Counted from the stretch's first letter, positions 35,694 through 43,370 are shown. The stretch: 64,000 nt of DNA from Flavobacterium cupriresistens (GCF_020911925.1 NZ_CP087134.1:5518001-5582000), one strand, 5' to 3'. A program made the numbers and translations. The notes: a model not told the origin generated them from the letters alone.

Positions 35694-36179
35694 ATGACAC
35701 ATTCTAATCTAGAAAATAAAAATACCGATACAGAAGGAATCAACGGAAGTCAATTAAAAGATTCTGCATTCTCTAATCTAAAATACCTGATAGTTGGAAT
35801 CTTTTTTGGAATTGTATTCGTAAAGGCTGAAATCATCAGCTGGTACCGTATTCAGGAAATGTTTCAGTTACAATCTTTCTTTATGTACGGCGTAATCGGA
35901 AGTGCCGTTATGGTTGGTATTATATCTGTATGGTTGATTAAAAAATTCGATATCAAAACCCTTCAAGGCGAAAAAATCGAAATTCAACCCAAAACATTTA
36001 GTAAAGGACAAATTTATGGTGGGCTGCTATTTGGTTTCGGATGGGCTATTACCGGTGCTTGTCCGGGTCCTCTTTTTGCACAAATTGGTACAGGAGTAAC
36101 TGTAATTGTGGTTACTTTGGTTAGTGCCATTGCAGGAACCTGGGTTTATGGGTTGCTAAAAGACAAACTTCCTCATTAA
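35694..36179 (+). CDS. YeeE/YedE-family sulfur transporter, second half
   Basis: A 161-residue membrane protein with about four helices after a polar N-terminal ~25 residues. The motif GFGWAITGACPGPLFAQIG has the second conserved Cys of the family. It pairs with the preceding gene to form a two-part YeeE/YedE carrier (PmpA/PmpB-like). Both lie downstream of the MBL-rhodanese fusion, which could accept or oxidise imported sulfur. The last gene before two terminators. Confidence 0.88.
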   Translation: MTHSNLENKNTDTEGINGSQLKDSAFSNLKYLIVGIFFGIVFVKAEIISWYRIQEMFQLQSFFMYGVIGSAVMVGIISVWLIKKFDIKTLQGEKIEIQPKTFSKGQIYGGLLFGFGWAITGACPGPLFAQIGTGVTVIVVTLVSAIAGTWVYGLLKDKLPH

Positions 36180-36201
36180 ATTTTATATTTATATTTAAAT
36201 T

Positions 36202-36240
36202 TAAACCTGACAGGTTTTAAAAACCTGTCAGGTTTGTTTA
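36202..36240 (+). terminator. Intrinsic terminator of the YeeE/YedE operon
   Basis: AAACCTGACAGGTTTT paired with AAAACCTGTCAGGTTT, a perfect long stem. Followed by GTTTA. Confidence 0.8.
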
Positions 36241-36251
36241 ATAGTTACGAA

Positions 36252-36296
36252 ACAAATACCCCGATCGTTTTAAAAAGCGTTCGGGGTATTTGTTTT
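36252..36296 (+). terminator. Second intrinsic terminator
   Basis: CAAATACCCCGA-CG-TTTT and AAAA-GCG-TTCGGGGTATTTG pair to a strong stem, followed by TTTTACTTT. Back to back with the first, giving efficient isolation from the MarR operon. Confidence 0.75.
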
Positions 36297-36440
36297 ACTT
36301 TATATAAAAAAAACAATTAAATAACATCTGTACAACACTTTAAACCATAAAAACAACTTACATTTATTCCGGTATTCAAAATTTGAAACTTACTTCTAAA
36401 CCAAGCTCTTAATAAAATTAACTAAAAATTAACTAAACAC

Positions 36441-36482
36441 TTGTATATACAACTATTAAAAGATATACATTTGTATATACAA
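36441..36482 (+). promoter_or_regulatory. MarR operon promoter with two TTGTATATACAA operators
   Basis: Two identical perfect 12-bp palindromes TTGTATATACAA lie at 36441-36452 and 36471-36482, spaced 30 bases (about three helical turns) start to start. A -7 box TACATTTG at 36466-36473 overlaps the second, and the TTG of the first lies 22 bases upstream of that box, where a -33 element is expected. Binding of a dimer to either site would block RNA polymerase. The gene 18 bases downstream encodes a MarR protein, so autorepression is the simplest reading. Confidence 0.75.
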
Positions 36483-36499
36483 ATTATACACTTACGACT

Positions 36500-36961
36500 A
36501 TGACGATTGAAGAGGTTATTAAAAGTACAGTTAAGATGGATAATGCGAGAAAGGTTATTCTGAATATTATGTACACGCAAAATGTGATTCAAGATCATTT
36601 TAATGAAATATTAAAGCCATATGATCTGTCAGGAGAACAATATAACGTGTTGCGCATACTAAGAGGGCAAAAAGGAAATCCCGCTAATATGTGTGTGATC
36701 CAGGAGCGTATGCTGGCCAAAACCAGTAACACCACCCGTCTGGTAGACAAATTGTTACTAAAAGAACTGGTAACAAGAAATGTTTGCCCGAACAACCGAA
36801 GAAAAATAGAAGTTTTAATTACCCAAAAGGGATTAGATACATTAAAAGAGCTAGATCCGAAAGTAGACAACCACGAGCAGACGTTTGCTCAGAATGTGGA
36901 GCCGGAAGAATTAGAATTATTAAATCAATTATTAGAAAAATACCGCAATCAACACAATTAA
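36500..36961 (+). CDS. MarR-family transcriptional regulator
   Basis: A 153-residue winged-HTH dimeric regulator. The HTH spans about residues 45-95 (LSGEQYNVLRILRG, then CVIQERMLAKTSNTTRLVDKLLLKELV) and the wing is NVCPNNRRKIEVLIT. Two Cys (65 and 96) flank the HTH and could sense electrophiles or oxidants, as in OhrR- and HypR-like proteins, but this is not proven. It likely represses its own operon with the nitroreductase and YceI genes through the two palindromes upstream. The intergenic gap to the nitroreductase is 4 bases. Confidence 0.92.
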   Translation: MTIEEVIKSTVKMDNARKVILNIMYTQNVIQDHFNEILKPYDLSGEQYNVLRILRGQKGNPANMCVIQERMLAKTSNTTRLVDKLLLKELVTRNVCPNNRRKIEVLITQKGLDTLKELDPKVDNHEQTFAQNVEPEELELLNQLLEKYRNQHN

Positions 36962-36965
36962 TATT

Positions 36966-37598
36966 ATGAGCACTTTCTTAGAAAATCAAAATTGGAGATA
37001 TGCAACAAAACAATTTGATGCAACCAAAAAAATAGCAGAAGCAGATTTAAATACCCTAAAAGAAGCCGTTAGACTAAGTGCCTCTTCTTATGGATTACAA
37101 CCTTATAAAGTAGTAATCATTGAAAATCCGGAATTAAGAGAGCAATTAAAAGGAGTCGCTTTCGGGCAAACTCAAATTACAGACGCTTCTCACCTATTTA
37201 TTTTTGCAAATGATACCAATACAGGAGCAGAATCAGTAGACAATTATATCAACACCATCAGTGAAACAAGAGGCGTTCCTACCGATGCATTAGCCGGATT
37301 TAGTGATATGATGAAAGGAGCAATCTCCAGATTACCACAAGAAGCCAAAAACAACTGGACTTCAAAACAGACTTATCTTGCTTTAGGAAACTTATTGAAC
37401 GCTGCAGCTGAATTGAAAATTGACGCTACGCCAATGGAAGGTTTTAATGCAACTGCTGTCAATGAAATCTTAGGATTTGACAAATTGGGTCTAAATGCAT
37501 CCGTAATCGCAACTGTAGGTTACAGACATGATGAAGACAGTACACAGCATTACAAAAAAGTTCGAAAATCAAACGAAGAATTATTTATCACACTTTAA
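36966..37598 (+). CDS. NAD(P)H-dependent nitroreductase-family oxidoreductase (NfsB-like)
   Basis: A 210-residue FMN flavoprotein of the NfsB group, which reduces nitroaromatics and quinones with NAD(P)H. The N-terminus WRYATKQFDATKKIAEADLNTLKEAVRLSASSYGLQPYKV binds FMN and is typical. The later ALGNLLNAAAELKIDATPMEGFN and LGFDKLGLNASVIATVGYRHDEDS are also diagnostic. It follows the MarR gene by 4 bases. Under MarR control it probably protects against electrophilic quinones or nitro compounds. Confidence 0.92.
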   Translation: MSTFLENQNWRYATKQFDATKKIAEADLNTLKEAVRLSASSYGLQPYKVVIIENPELREQLKGVAFGQTQITDASHLFIFANDTNTGAESVDNYINTISETRGVPTDALAGFSDMMKGAISRLPQEAKNNWTSKQTYLALGNLLNAAAELKIDATPMEGFNATAVNEILGFDKLGLNASVIATVGYRHDEDSTQHYKKVRKSNEELFITL

Positions 37599-37630
37599 TT
37601 ATTAATAACAATCAAAATCCATTTTAACAA

Positions 37631-38197
37631 ATGAAAAATTTAAAGACAATTGCAATAGCATTATTCGTAGCAGTAGCTAGCGTTTCAGTAAACGCACAAA
37701 CTAAGAAAATCGACGTAAAAGCGTCTACTATCAAATGGGTAGGTAAAAAAGTAACAGGAGAGCACTCCGGAACAGTAAACTTTAAAGAAGGTGCTGTTGT
37801 TTTAAAAGGAAAAAAATTAGTTGGTGGTAGCTTTACTGTTGATATGAATTCATTAACTGCAACTGATATTACAGGAGAATACCAAGGAAAATTAAACGGT
37901 CACTTAAAAGCGGACGATTTCTTTGGAACTGCAAAATTCCCAACTGCAAAATTAGTTTTCAAAACTGTAGCGGCTAAAGCAACTGACGTTTATACTGTAA
38001 CGGCTGATTTAACAATAAAAGGAATCACTAAACCGGTAACTTTTGATATTACTGTAGCAGGAAACACTGCAACTACTGCATTCAAAGTAGACAGAACTAA
38101 ATACGATATCAAATACAACTCTGGTAACTTCTTCGAAAACTTAGGAGACAAAACGATCAATGACGATTTCGAATTGACTGTAGCTTTAAAATTCTAA
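37631..38197 (+). CDS. YceI-family periplasmic lipid-binding protein
   Basis: A 188-residue exported lipocalin-like barrel that binds polyisoprenoids or other amphiphiles. The signal peptide ends VSVNA. Family motifs are STIKWVGKKVTGEHSGTVNF, GHLKADDFFGTAKFPTAKL (the central YceI signature) and FDITVAGNTATTAFKVDRTKYDIKYNSGNFFE at the end. It lies 32 bases after the nitroreductase gene. The MarR-nitroreductase-YceI set suggests a response to quinones or other lipophilic stress; this is inference. Confidence 0.92.
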   Translation: MKNLKTIAIALFVAVASVSVNAQTKKIDVKASTIKWVGKKVTGEHSGTVNFKEGAVVLKGKKLVGGSFTVDMNSLTATDITGEYQGKLNGHLKADDFFGTAKFPTAKLVFKTVAAKATDVYTVTADLTIKGITKPVTFDITVAGNTATTAFKVDRTKYDIKYNSGNFFENLGDKTINDDFELTVALKF

Positions 38198-38227
38198 TAT
38201 TTCAGATATACTAATTCAGAAATGCCG

Positions 38228-38267
38228 GTGGCCTCAATAGTTTGTACTATTGGGGCTACTTTTTTTT
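38228..38267 (+). terminator. Intrinsic terminator of the MarR operon
   Basis: GTGGCCTCAATAG (38228-38240) pairs with CTATTGGGGCTAC (38247-38259) with one G-T pair, followed by TTTTTTTT. Confidence 0.85.
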
Positions 38268-38399
38268 ATTCTATTTCCAAAAAAATAACGTTCGTAATAG
38301 TAATGTAACACTTTGGTAATATCCATCAGGGCGTTGATTAACATTGGCCTTCTAATTTTGAGCAAATTAAAAAAATCAAAAACTAGAAATCAAATAGTT

Positions 38400-39680
38400 A
38401 TGAAAACAAAAGTAAGCCTTGTCTTTATTACCCTTATCAGCACTTTTATTTTACACGCGCAACAACAGCAAAAAGGAATTATTGGTACTACAAACTGGAT
38501 GAACAATTGGACTAATTTTAAGCCTTTCGCTAACGAATATAATGAAGCTACCAACATCATTGCCGGAACCATAAACAAAGACACCAAACTGCTAAAACGC
38601 AATACGTATCAATTAGTTGGTGTGGTTTACGTTACCAATAATGCGACTTTAACCATAGAACCCGGAACTGTAATCCGCGGAGACGATAAAACCTGCGGAA
38701 CTCTTGTAATCACCAATGGCTCTAAAATTATGGCCGAAGGTTTAGAAACTGATCCGATCATTTTTACTTCAAACAAAGAAAAAACAGAAAGACGTCCAGG
38801 CGATTGGGGCGGAATAATTGTTTTAGGAAAAGCTCCTATCAACACGCTTGGTGGTTTACATACTTTGCCTTTTGACTTAGAACCTCTTTTAAATCATTAC
38901 GGAGGTCCCGATGCAGAAGATAATTCGGGAATTTTAAAATACATACGAATTGAATATGCTGGAAGAAAACTGAGCGCCCTTAAAGAACTTAACGGTCTTT
39001 CTTTAGCCGGAGTTGGAAGAAAAACGGTTCTTAACAACATTCAGATTAGCTATTCAAATGATGATTCTTTCGAATGTTATGGTGGCGATCTAAACCTTAC
39101 CAATCTGATTTCTTACCGAACTACCGATGATGACTTTGATTTTACGCAAGGTGCCCAAATCAACATTAGCAACAGTATCGCGATTCGCCACCCTTTTTCT
39201 TCAGACGTTTCAGGATCAAGATGTTTTGAAGTAGACTCTTACGATAAAATCCAAAATACAGATATGAGCAAAAAACTGACTCATATAAATGCCAGCAACA
39301 TTACACTCGTAAATCTGGAAGAAAACAATCAGGGATTAGTCAGAGAATCCATTTATATAAAAGAAAATACCTTTTTTAACCTAACCAATAGTATTGTTTC
39401 GGGCTTCTCTCCTTTTGTATTATTAGAAGAAAATATCGGAAACGGTACTGTAAATTTATCCAAAATCACCTTCAAAAATATAATAGCGAACAATTGTAAT
39501 GGCGGAGTTACTAGTGAATCCAGTGGTACTAATGCATCACTTCAAAATTGGTACGACCAACCGGAATTTGCTATCAGGTACTCCAAACTAAAAAACAGCG
39601 AACTGTTTACAACGCCCAATATCAAAGGGAATCCTGACTTTAGAGCCAATGTAAACAACACAATTGCAATTGGAAATTAG
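38400..39680 (+). CDS. Exported protein with beta-helix-like repeats
   Basis: A 426-residue protein with a signal peptide ending LHAQ. The N-terminal region has TLTIEPGTVIRGDDKTCGTLVITNGSKI and PIIFTSNKE, a pattern typical of right-handed parallel beta-helix proteins of Bacteroidota annotated as conserved exported proteins. Unlike many of these, I see no recognisable type IX secretion C-terminal domain and no TonB features, so the final location is uncertain. The start at 38400 is chosen for the signal peptide; the open frame upstream to 38313 is doubtful. It ends 123 bases before the trp leader, and I see no hairpin with a T-run between them. Confidence 0.75.
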   Translation: MKTKVSLVFITLISTFILHAQQQQKGIIGTTNWMNNWTNFKPFANEYNEATNIIAGTINKDTKLLKRNTYQLVGVVYVTNNATLTIEPGTVIRGDDKTCGTLVITNGSKIMAEGLETDPIIFTSNKEKTERRPGDWGGIIVLGKAPINTLGGLHTLPFDLEPLLNHYGGPDAEDNSGILKYIRIEYAGRKLSALKELNGLSLAGVGRKTVLNNIQISYSNDDSFECYGGDLNLTNLISYRTTDDDFDFTQGAQINISNSIAIRHPFSSDVSGSRCFEVDSYDKIQNTDMSKKLTHINASNITLVNLEENNQGLVRESIYIKENTFFNLTNSIVSGFSPFVLLEENIGNGTVNLSKITFKNIIANNCNGGVTSESSGTNASLQNWYDQPEFAIRYSKLKNSELFTTPNIKGNPDFRANVNNTIAIGN

Positions 39681-39778
39681 ATACTTAAAAACCATTTAAT
39701 ATTTTAAAATTTAACAAATTTCTAAATTAAGAAAAGTTTTTTTTGAAATTTTATGTGTTCTAATTCAAATTACATTTA

Positions 39779-39786
39779 TATCTTTG
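39779..39786 (+). promoter_or_regulatory. Candidate -7 box of the trp operon promoter
   Basis: TATCTTTG fits TAnnTTTG and lies 18 bases before the ATG of the leader peptide. No clear TTTG -33 element is present at the usual spacing. Confidence 0.45.
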
Positions 39787-39803
39787 TCACAACAAAAAAA
39801 GAA

Positions 39804-39860
39804 ATGAGAACAATTTTAAACAATACTTGGTGGTGGAAGAATTTACGTCAAACGTCGTGA
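39804..39860 (+). CDS. trpL: trp operon leader peptide (attenuator peptide) with three Trp codons in a row
   Basis: An 18-codon ORF encoding MRTILNNTWWWKNLRQTS. Three consecutive TGG codons lie at 39828-39836. Such a run is very unlikely by chance next to trpE and is the hallmark of ribosome-mediated attenuation. When Trp is scarce the ribosome would stall on these codons and free the downstream RNA to form the antiterminator. The stop codon lies in the region (39854-39860) that would pair in the antiterminator. Too short for usual gene finders. Confidence 0.88.
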   Translation: MRTILNNTWWWKNLRQTS

Positions 39861-39917
39861 ACGAAGCTTCCTATGGTACTTTAAAAACTATAAATATAAA
39901 AGGCTTGTCATGACGAC
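39854..39917 (+). promoter_or_regulatory. Possible trp antiterminator pairing
   Basis: Two blocks pair in register with the terminator arm: GTCGT (39854-39858) with ACGAC (39913-39917), and AAGCTT (39864-39869) with AGGCTT (39901-39906, one G-U pair). An internal loop of 5 and 6 bases separates them. If formed, this pairing would block the terminator. It was found by eye, without an energy calculation. Confidence 0.5.
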
Positions 39918-39933
39918 AAGCCTTTTTTTTTTG
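39898..39933 (+). terminator. trp attenuator terminator
   Basis: AGGCTTGTC (39901-39909) pairs with GACAAGCCT (39915-39923) across a five-base loop, followed by at least nine T. This is a textbook intrinsic terminator, between the leader peptide and trpE, 38 bases after the leader stop. It can end transcription before trpE when Trp is plentiful. Confidence 0.9.
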
Positions 39934-39981
39934 GTAAAAATCGAACTTAAAAAATAATATCAACTACAAAAACTAAATACA

Positions 39982-41382
39982 TTGAAACCTTTTATACTCA
40001 ACACACACTACAAACAAATTCTGGCCGATACCATTACGCCGGTAAGTATCTATTTTAAGATCAGAGATAAATTCCCTAACAGTCTGTTATTGGAAAGTAG
40101 TGATTATCACGGAAATGACAACAGTTTCTCCTATGTTTGCTGCAATCCGATTGCGACCATCAAAATCGAAAACGAAATCATTTCAAAAACATTTCCTGAC
40201 GGAACATCAGAAACAATTTCAATTGATAGCTCGACTAATATTCCGGAAATAATTCAGGAATTTTCAAAGCAGTTTAAATCAGAGAAAAACGATTTTAAAT
40301 TCATCAATAATGGTTTGTTCGGATACATTTCTTATGATGCCGTTCGTTATTTCGAAAAAGTTTCTATTGCCAAAAAAGACAATGCAACTTCAATTCCCGA
40401 TGTATTCTATGCCGTTTATCAGAACATTATCGCCATTAACCACTTCAAAAATGAAGCTTATATATTTTGCCACAGCGTAGACGACAAAAATAACATCTCT
40501 GAAATTGAACAATTACTGCAATCCAGAAATATAGCTTCTTATAAATTCGCCAAAGAAGGAGAAGGATATTCAAATTTAACTGACGAAGAATTCAAACATA
40601 ATGTGGCTTTAGCCAAAAAACATTGTTTCCGTGGTGATGTATTTCAACTGGTTTTATCCCGTCGTTTTACACAGGGTTTCAAAGGAGACGAATTTAATGT
40701 TTACAGAGCTTTACGCAGCATAAACCCCTCTCCGTATTTGTTCTTTTTTGATTATGGTGATTTCAAAATATTTGGTTCTTCACCTGAGGCGCAAATCATC
40801 GTAAAAAACCGAAAAGCAGAAATTCACCCAATCGCCGGAACCTTCAAAAGAACCGGAAATGATGAACGCGATGCCCTTTTAGCCAAAGAACTTTCTGAAG
40901 ATAAAAAAGAAAACAGCGAACACGTAATGTTGGTTGATTTGGCTAGAAATGATTTAAGCCGAAATGGTCACGATGTCAACGTAGAGAAATACAGAGAGGT
41001 TCAGTTCTTTTCTCATGTTATTCACTTAGTTTCAAAAGTTACCGGACATTTACATGAAAAAGCCACCACCATGCAGGTTGTCGCAGATACTTTCCCAGCC
41101 GGAACTTTAAGTGGAGCGCCAAAGCACAGAGCCATACAACTGATTGAAAATTATGAAAAAACCAATCGTAACTTTTACGGAGGTGCCATTGGCTTCATGG
41201 ACTTTGAAGGTAATTTTAATCACGCCATCATGATTCGAACTTTCCTCAGTAAAAACCATCAATTGCATTGTCAAGCCGGAGCCGGAATTGTAGCCAGCTC
41301 AGACGAAGAAAGCGAAATGCAAGAGGTCTACAACAAACTAAAAGCACTGAATACGGCCTTAGAAATGGCAGAGAAAATTTGA
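39982..41382 (+). CDS. trpE: Anthranilate synthase component I
   Basis: Makes anthranilate from chorismate and ammonia supplied by TrpG, the first committed step to Trp. The 466-residue protein carries the Trp feedback-site motif LLLESSD near residue 36, and C-terminal chorismate-binding motifs IAGTFKRTGNDERDA, HVMLVDLARND and FPAGTLSGAPKHRA. The start is TTG at 39982: it gives the expected MKPFILNTHYKQI start, and no in-frame ATG fits. It lies 49 bases after the attenuator. Its protein is probably Trp feedback-inhibited, in addition to attenuation. Confidence 0.95.
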   Translation: MKPFILNTHYKQILADTITPVSIYFKIRDKFPNSLLLESSDYHGNDNSFSYVCCNPIATIKIENEIISKTFPDGTSETISIDSSTNIPEIIQEFSKQFKSEKNDFKFINNGLFGYISYDAVRYFEKVSIAKKDNATSIPDVFYAVYQNIIAINHFKNEAYIFCHSVDDKNNISEIEQLLQSRNIASYKFAKEGEGYSNLTDEEFKHNVALAKKHCFRGDVFQLVLSRRFTQGFKGDEFNVYRALRSINPSPYLFFFDYGDFKIFGSSPEAQIIVKNRKAEIHPIAGTFKRTGNDERDALLAKELSEDKKENSEHVMLVDLARNDLSRNGHDVNVEKYREVQFFSHVIHLVSKVTGHLHEKATTMQVVADTFPAGTLSGAPKHRAIQLIENYEKTNRNFYGGAIGFMDFEGNFNHAIMIRTFLSKNHQLHCQAGAGIVASSDEESEMQEVYNKLKALNTALEMAEKI

Positions 41383-41384
41383 TA

Positions 41385-41470
41385 GTAATTAGTGCTCAGT
41401 CACAGTCACAGTCACAGTCGCAGTTCTCAGAACGTGAAACCTGAAACCTAAAACAAAAAAAAACAACCCA
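41385..41470. repeat. GTTTCA/TGAAAC dispersed repeat (short)
   Basis: CAGTCACAGTCACAGTCACAGTCGCAG followed by GAACGTGAAACCTGAAACC. It fills the gap between trpE and the lipoprotein gene. Confidence 0.65.
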
Positions 41471-41489
41471 TAAAAACCACAATATAAAA

Positions 41490-41933
41490 ATGAAAAAAGC
41501 AATATCTCTCTTAGTACTATTAATCACAATTTCAGCCTGTAATTCAGATAAAAAACAAAACTTGATTGAAGGAACCTGGCGTTTAATATCCGCCGAAACG
41601 ACAGAAAAGGATTCTACTTTTTCTACTTTCAATTCAAAAACAAAAATGATTAAAATTATAAACGGTTCGCACTTTGCTTTTTTTAATCATGATTTAAACA
41701 ATGGAAAAGATTCAACCGCGGCAGTGTTTTTTGGAGGAGGCGGAAAATATACTTTAAAGGATAGTGTTTACACTGAAAACCTCGAATATTTCAATAACCG
41801 TCAGTGGGAAAATAACAAATTTGAGTTTGTGGTAAAAGTTAAAAATGATACTCTGATTCAAAAAGGAATTGAGAAAATAGAAAAATTAGGAGTTGATCGT
41901 GTTATTGTAGAGAAATACGTTAGAGAGAGATAA
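41490..41933 (+). CDS. Small lipoprotein, lipocalin-like
   Basis: A 147-residue lipoprotein with lipobox ITISAC (Cys17), followed by IEGTWRLISAETTEKDS, a typical start of the small lipocalin-like lipoproteins of Bacteroidota. It ends with a basic segment (VIVEKYVRER). The function is unknown. It lies between trpE and trpG on the same strand, which is unusual for a Trp operon. It is probably carried along by the transcript and has no evident role in Trp synthesis. Confidence 0.7.
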   Translation: MKKAISLLVLLITISACNSDKKQNLIEGTWRLISAETTEKDSTFSTFNSKTKMIKIINGSHFAFFNHDLNNGKDSTAAVFFGGGGKYTLKDSVYTENLEYFNNRQWENNKFEFVVKVKNDTLIQKGIEKIEKLGVDRVIVEKYVRER

Positions 41934-41939
41934 AAAAAA

Positions 41940-42164
41940 GTTTCATGTTTTCCTTGTTTCAAGTTTCATGTTGTTGGAACGTGAAACTTGAAACCTGAAA
42001 CAAAAACAAAAATAGTTTCACGTTTTTCTTGTTTCAAGTTTCAAGTTGTTGGAACGTGAAACAAGAAACCTGAAACAAAAACAAAAATAGTTTCACGTTT
42101 TTCTTGTTTCAAGTTTCAAGTTGTTGGAACGTGAAACCTGAAACCTGAAACAAAAACAAAAAAG
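41940..42164. repeat. Three tandem 75-bp GTTTCA hairpin repeats in the trp operon
   Basis: Exact 75-base period: copies start at 41940, 42015 and 42090. Each reads GTTTCA(C/T)GTTTT(T/C)CTTGTTTCAAG then TTTCA(A/T)GTTGTTGGAACGTGAAAC followed by TTGAAACCTGAAAC and a CAAAAACAAAAA tail. The GTTTCAAGTTTCAAG part is complementary to the GAAACTTGAAAC part, so each copy can fold to a hairpin with GTTGTTGG as the loop. Located between the lipoprotein gene and trpG, ending 6 bases before the trpG ATG. Confidence 0.9.
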
Positions 42165-42169
42165 ACATC

Positions 42170-42736
42170 ATGAAAAAAATATTAGTTATAGACAATTACG
42201 ATAGTTTCACTTACAACCTTGTACACTATCTGGAAGATTTAAATTGCGAAGTTACCGTTTACAGAAACGACGAATTTGATATCGATGAGATCAGTTCATT
42301 TGATAAAATTTTACTTTCTCCGGGGCCTGGAATTCCAGATGAAGCTGGATTATTAAAAGCCGTGATTCAAAAATACGGAGCAACCAAAAGCATTTTAGGA
42401 GTTTGTTTAGGACAGCAAGCTATTGGAGAAGTTTTTGGAGGAACACTTTCTAATCTTGACAAAGTATATCACGGTGTTGCCACAAATGTCAAAACAGTGG
42501 TTTCTGATGAAATTTTGTTTGAAGGTTTGGGTAGTGAATTTGAAGTAGGGCGTTACCATTCATGGGTTGTAGATGCCAATCTACCGGAAGTTTTAGAAGC
42601 CACTTCAATCGATGAAAACGGACAAATCATGTCCCTAAGACATAAAACATTTGATGTAAGAGGCGTTCAATTTCATCCCGAAAGTGTGTTAACACCAAAC
42701 GGAAAAAGGATTTTGGAGAATTGGATAAAGGGGTAA
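42170..42736 (+). CDS. trpG: Anthranilate synthase component II (glutamine amidotransferase)
   Basis: The class I glutamine amidotransferase that gives ammonia to TrpE. Catalytic Cys is in GVCLGQQAI and His-Glu in VQFHPESVLTPNG. The SPGPGIPDEAGL oxyanion segment is also present. The 188-residue length is normal for a monofunctional TrpG (it has no TrpD fusion). It is separated from trpE by a lipoprotein gene and a repeat array. Confidence 0.95.
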   Translation: MKKILVIDNYDSFTYNLVHYLEDLNCEVTVYRNDEFDIDEISSFDKILLSPGPGIPDEAGLLKAVIQKYGATKSILGVCLGQQAIGEVFGGTLSNLDKVYHGVATNVKTVVSDEILFEGLGSEFEVGRYHSWVVDANLPEVLEATSIDENGQIMSLRHKTFDVRGVQFHPESVLTPNGKRILENWIKG

Positions 42737-42842
42737 TGTTATGTTTTTTTTGTTTCAAGTTTCAGGTTATTGGAACGTGAAACCTGAAACCTGAAACAAA
42801 ACCTCAGAACCTCAGTATCTCAGAACCTTAGCAACTTTAAAA
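42737..42842. repeat. GTTTCA hairpin plus CTCAG repeat
   Basis: GTTTCAAGTTTCAGG then GGAACGTGAAACCTGAAACCTGAAAC, followed by CCTCAGAACCTCAGTATCTCAGAACCTTAGCAACT. The same family as the array before trpG, together with the CTCAGAACC dispersed unit. Confidence 0.75.
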
Positions 42843-42845
42843 AAA

Positions 42846-43253
42846 ATGAGCATAGAAATTTTAGCAACCAAAGAAATAAGAATCGAAGATGTATTGGCGC
42901 TTTACGAAGCAAACGAATGGAGTTCGGCCAGTAAACCTAATGAATTATACAACGGTCTTTTAAATTCCGAAACTTTGATAACCGCTTGGGAAGGAAAAAA
43001 ACTGGTTGGACTTGGAAATGCCATTTCTGATGGACATTTAACGGTTTATTACCCACACTTACTGATACTTCCCGAATATCAGGGCAAAGGAATTGGAAAG
43101 ATGATTTTAGATAAACTACAAGAGAAATACCGTCATTTTCACATGCAAATGCTAACAGCAGATGGAAGATCGGTTGATTTTTATAAAAAGAACGGATTTG
43201 AACGCGCCGGAAAAACAGAACCCATGTGGATTTATCAAGGAAATGAACATTGA
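42846..43253 (+). CDS. GNAT-family N-acetyltransferase
   Basis: A 135-residue acetyltransferase. Motif A is LLILPEYQGKGIGKMILDKL (acetyl-CoA pyrophosphate loop Q-x-x-G-x-G), and the C-terminal GRSVDFYKKNGFERAG is the typical GNAT end. The substrate is unknown. It lies within the trp operon between trpG and trpD and is probably co-transcribed; a role in Trp metabolism is not indicated by its sequence. Confidence 0.88.
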   Translation: MSIEILATKEIRIEDVLALYEANEWSSASKPNELYNGLLNSETLITAWEGKKLVGLGNAISDGHLTVYYPHLLILPEYQGKGIGKMILDKLQEKYRHFHMQMLTADGRSVDFYKKNGFERAGKTEPMWIYQGNEH

Positions 43254-43370
43254 TAGTTTTCAGTCTCAGTATTCAGTCTCAGAAAAACCTGAAACCTGAA
43301 ACCTGAAACCTGAAACTTGAAACTTGAAACAAAACCTCAGCATCTCAGAACCTTAGCAACTTAAAAAAAA
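43254..43370. repeat. TGAAACC and CTCAGAACC repeats between trp genes
   Basis: CAGTCTCAGTATTCAGTCTCAG then a tandem run of CCTGAAACCTGAAACC units, then CCTCAGCATCTCAGAACCTTAGCAAC. The same families as in the other trp spacers. Confidence 0.75.
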
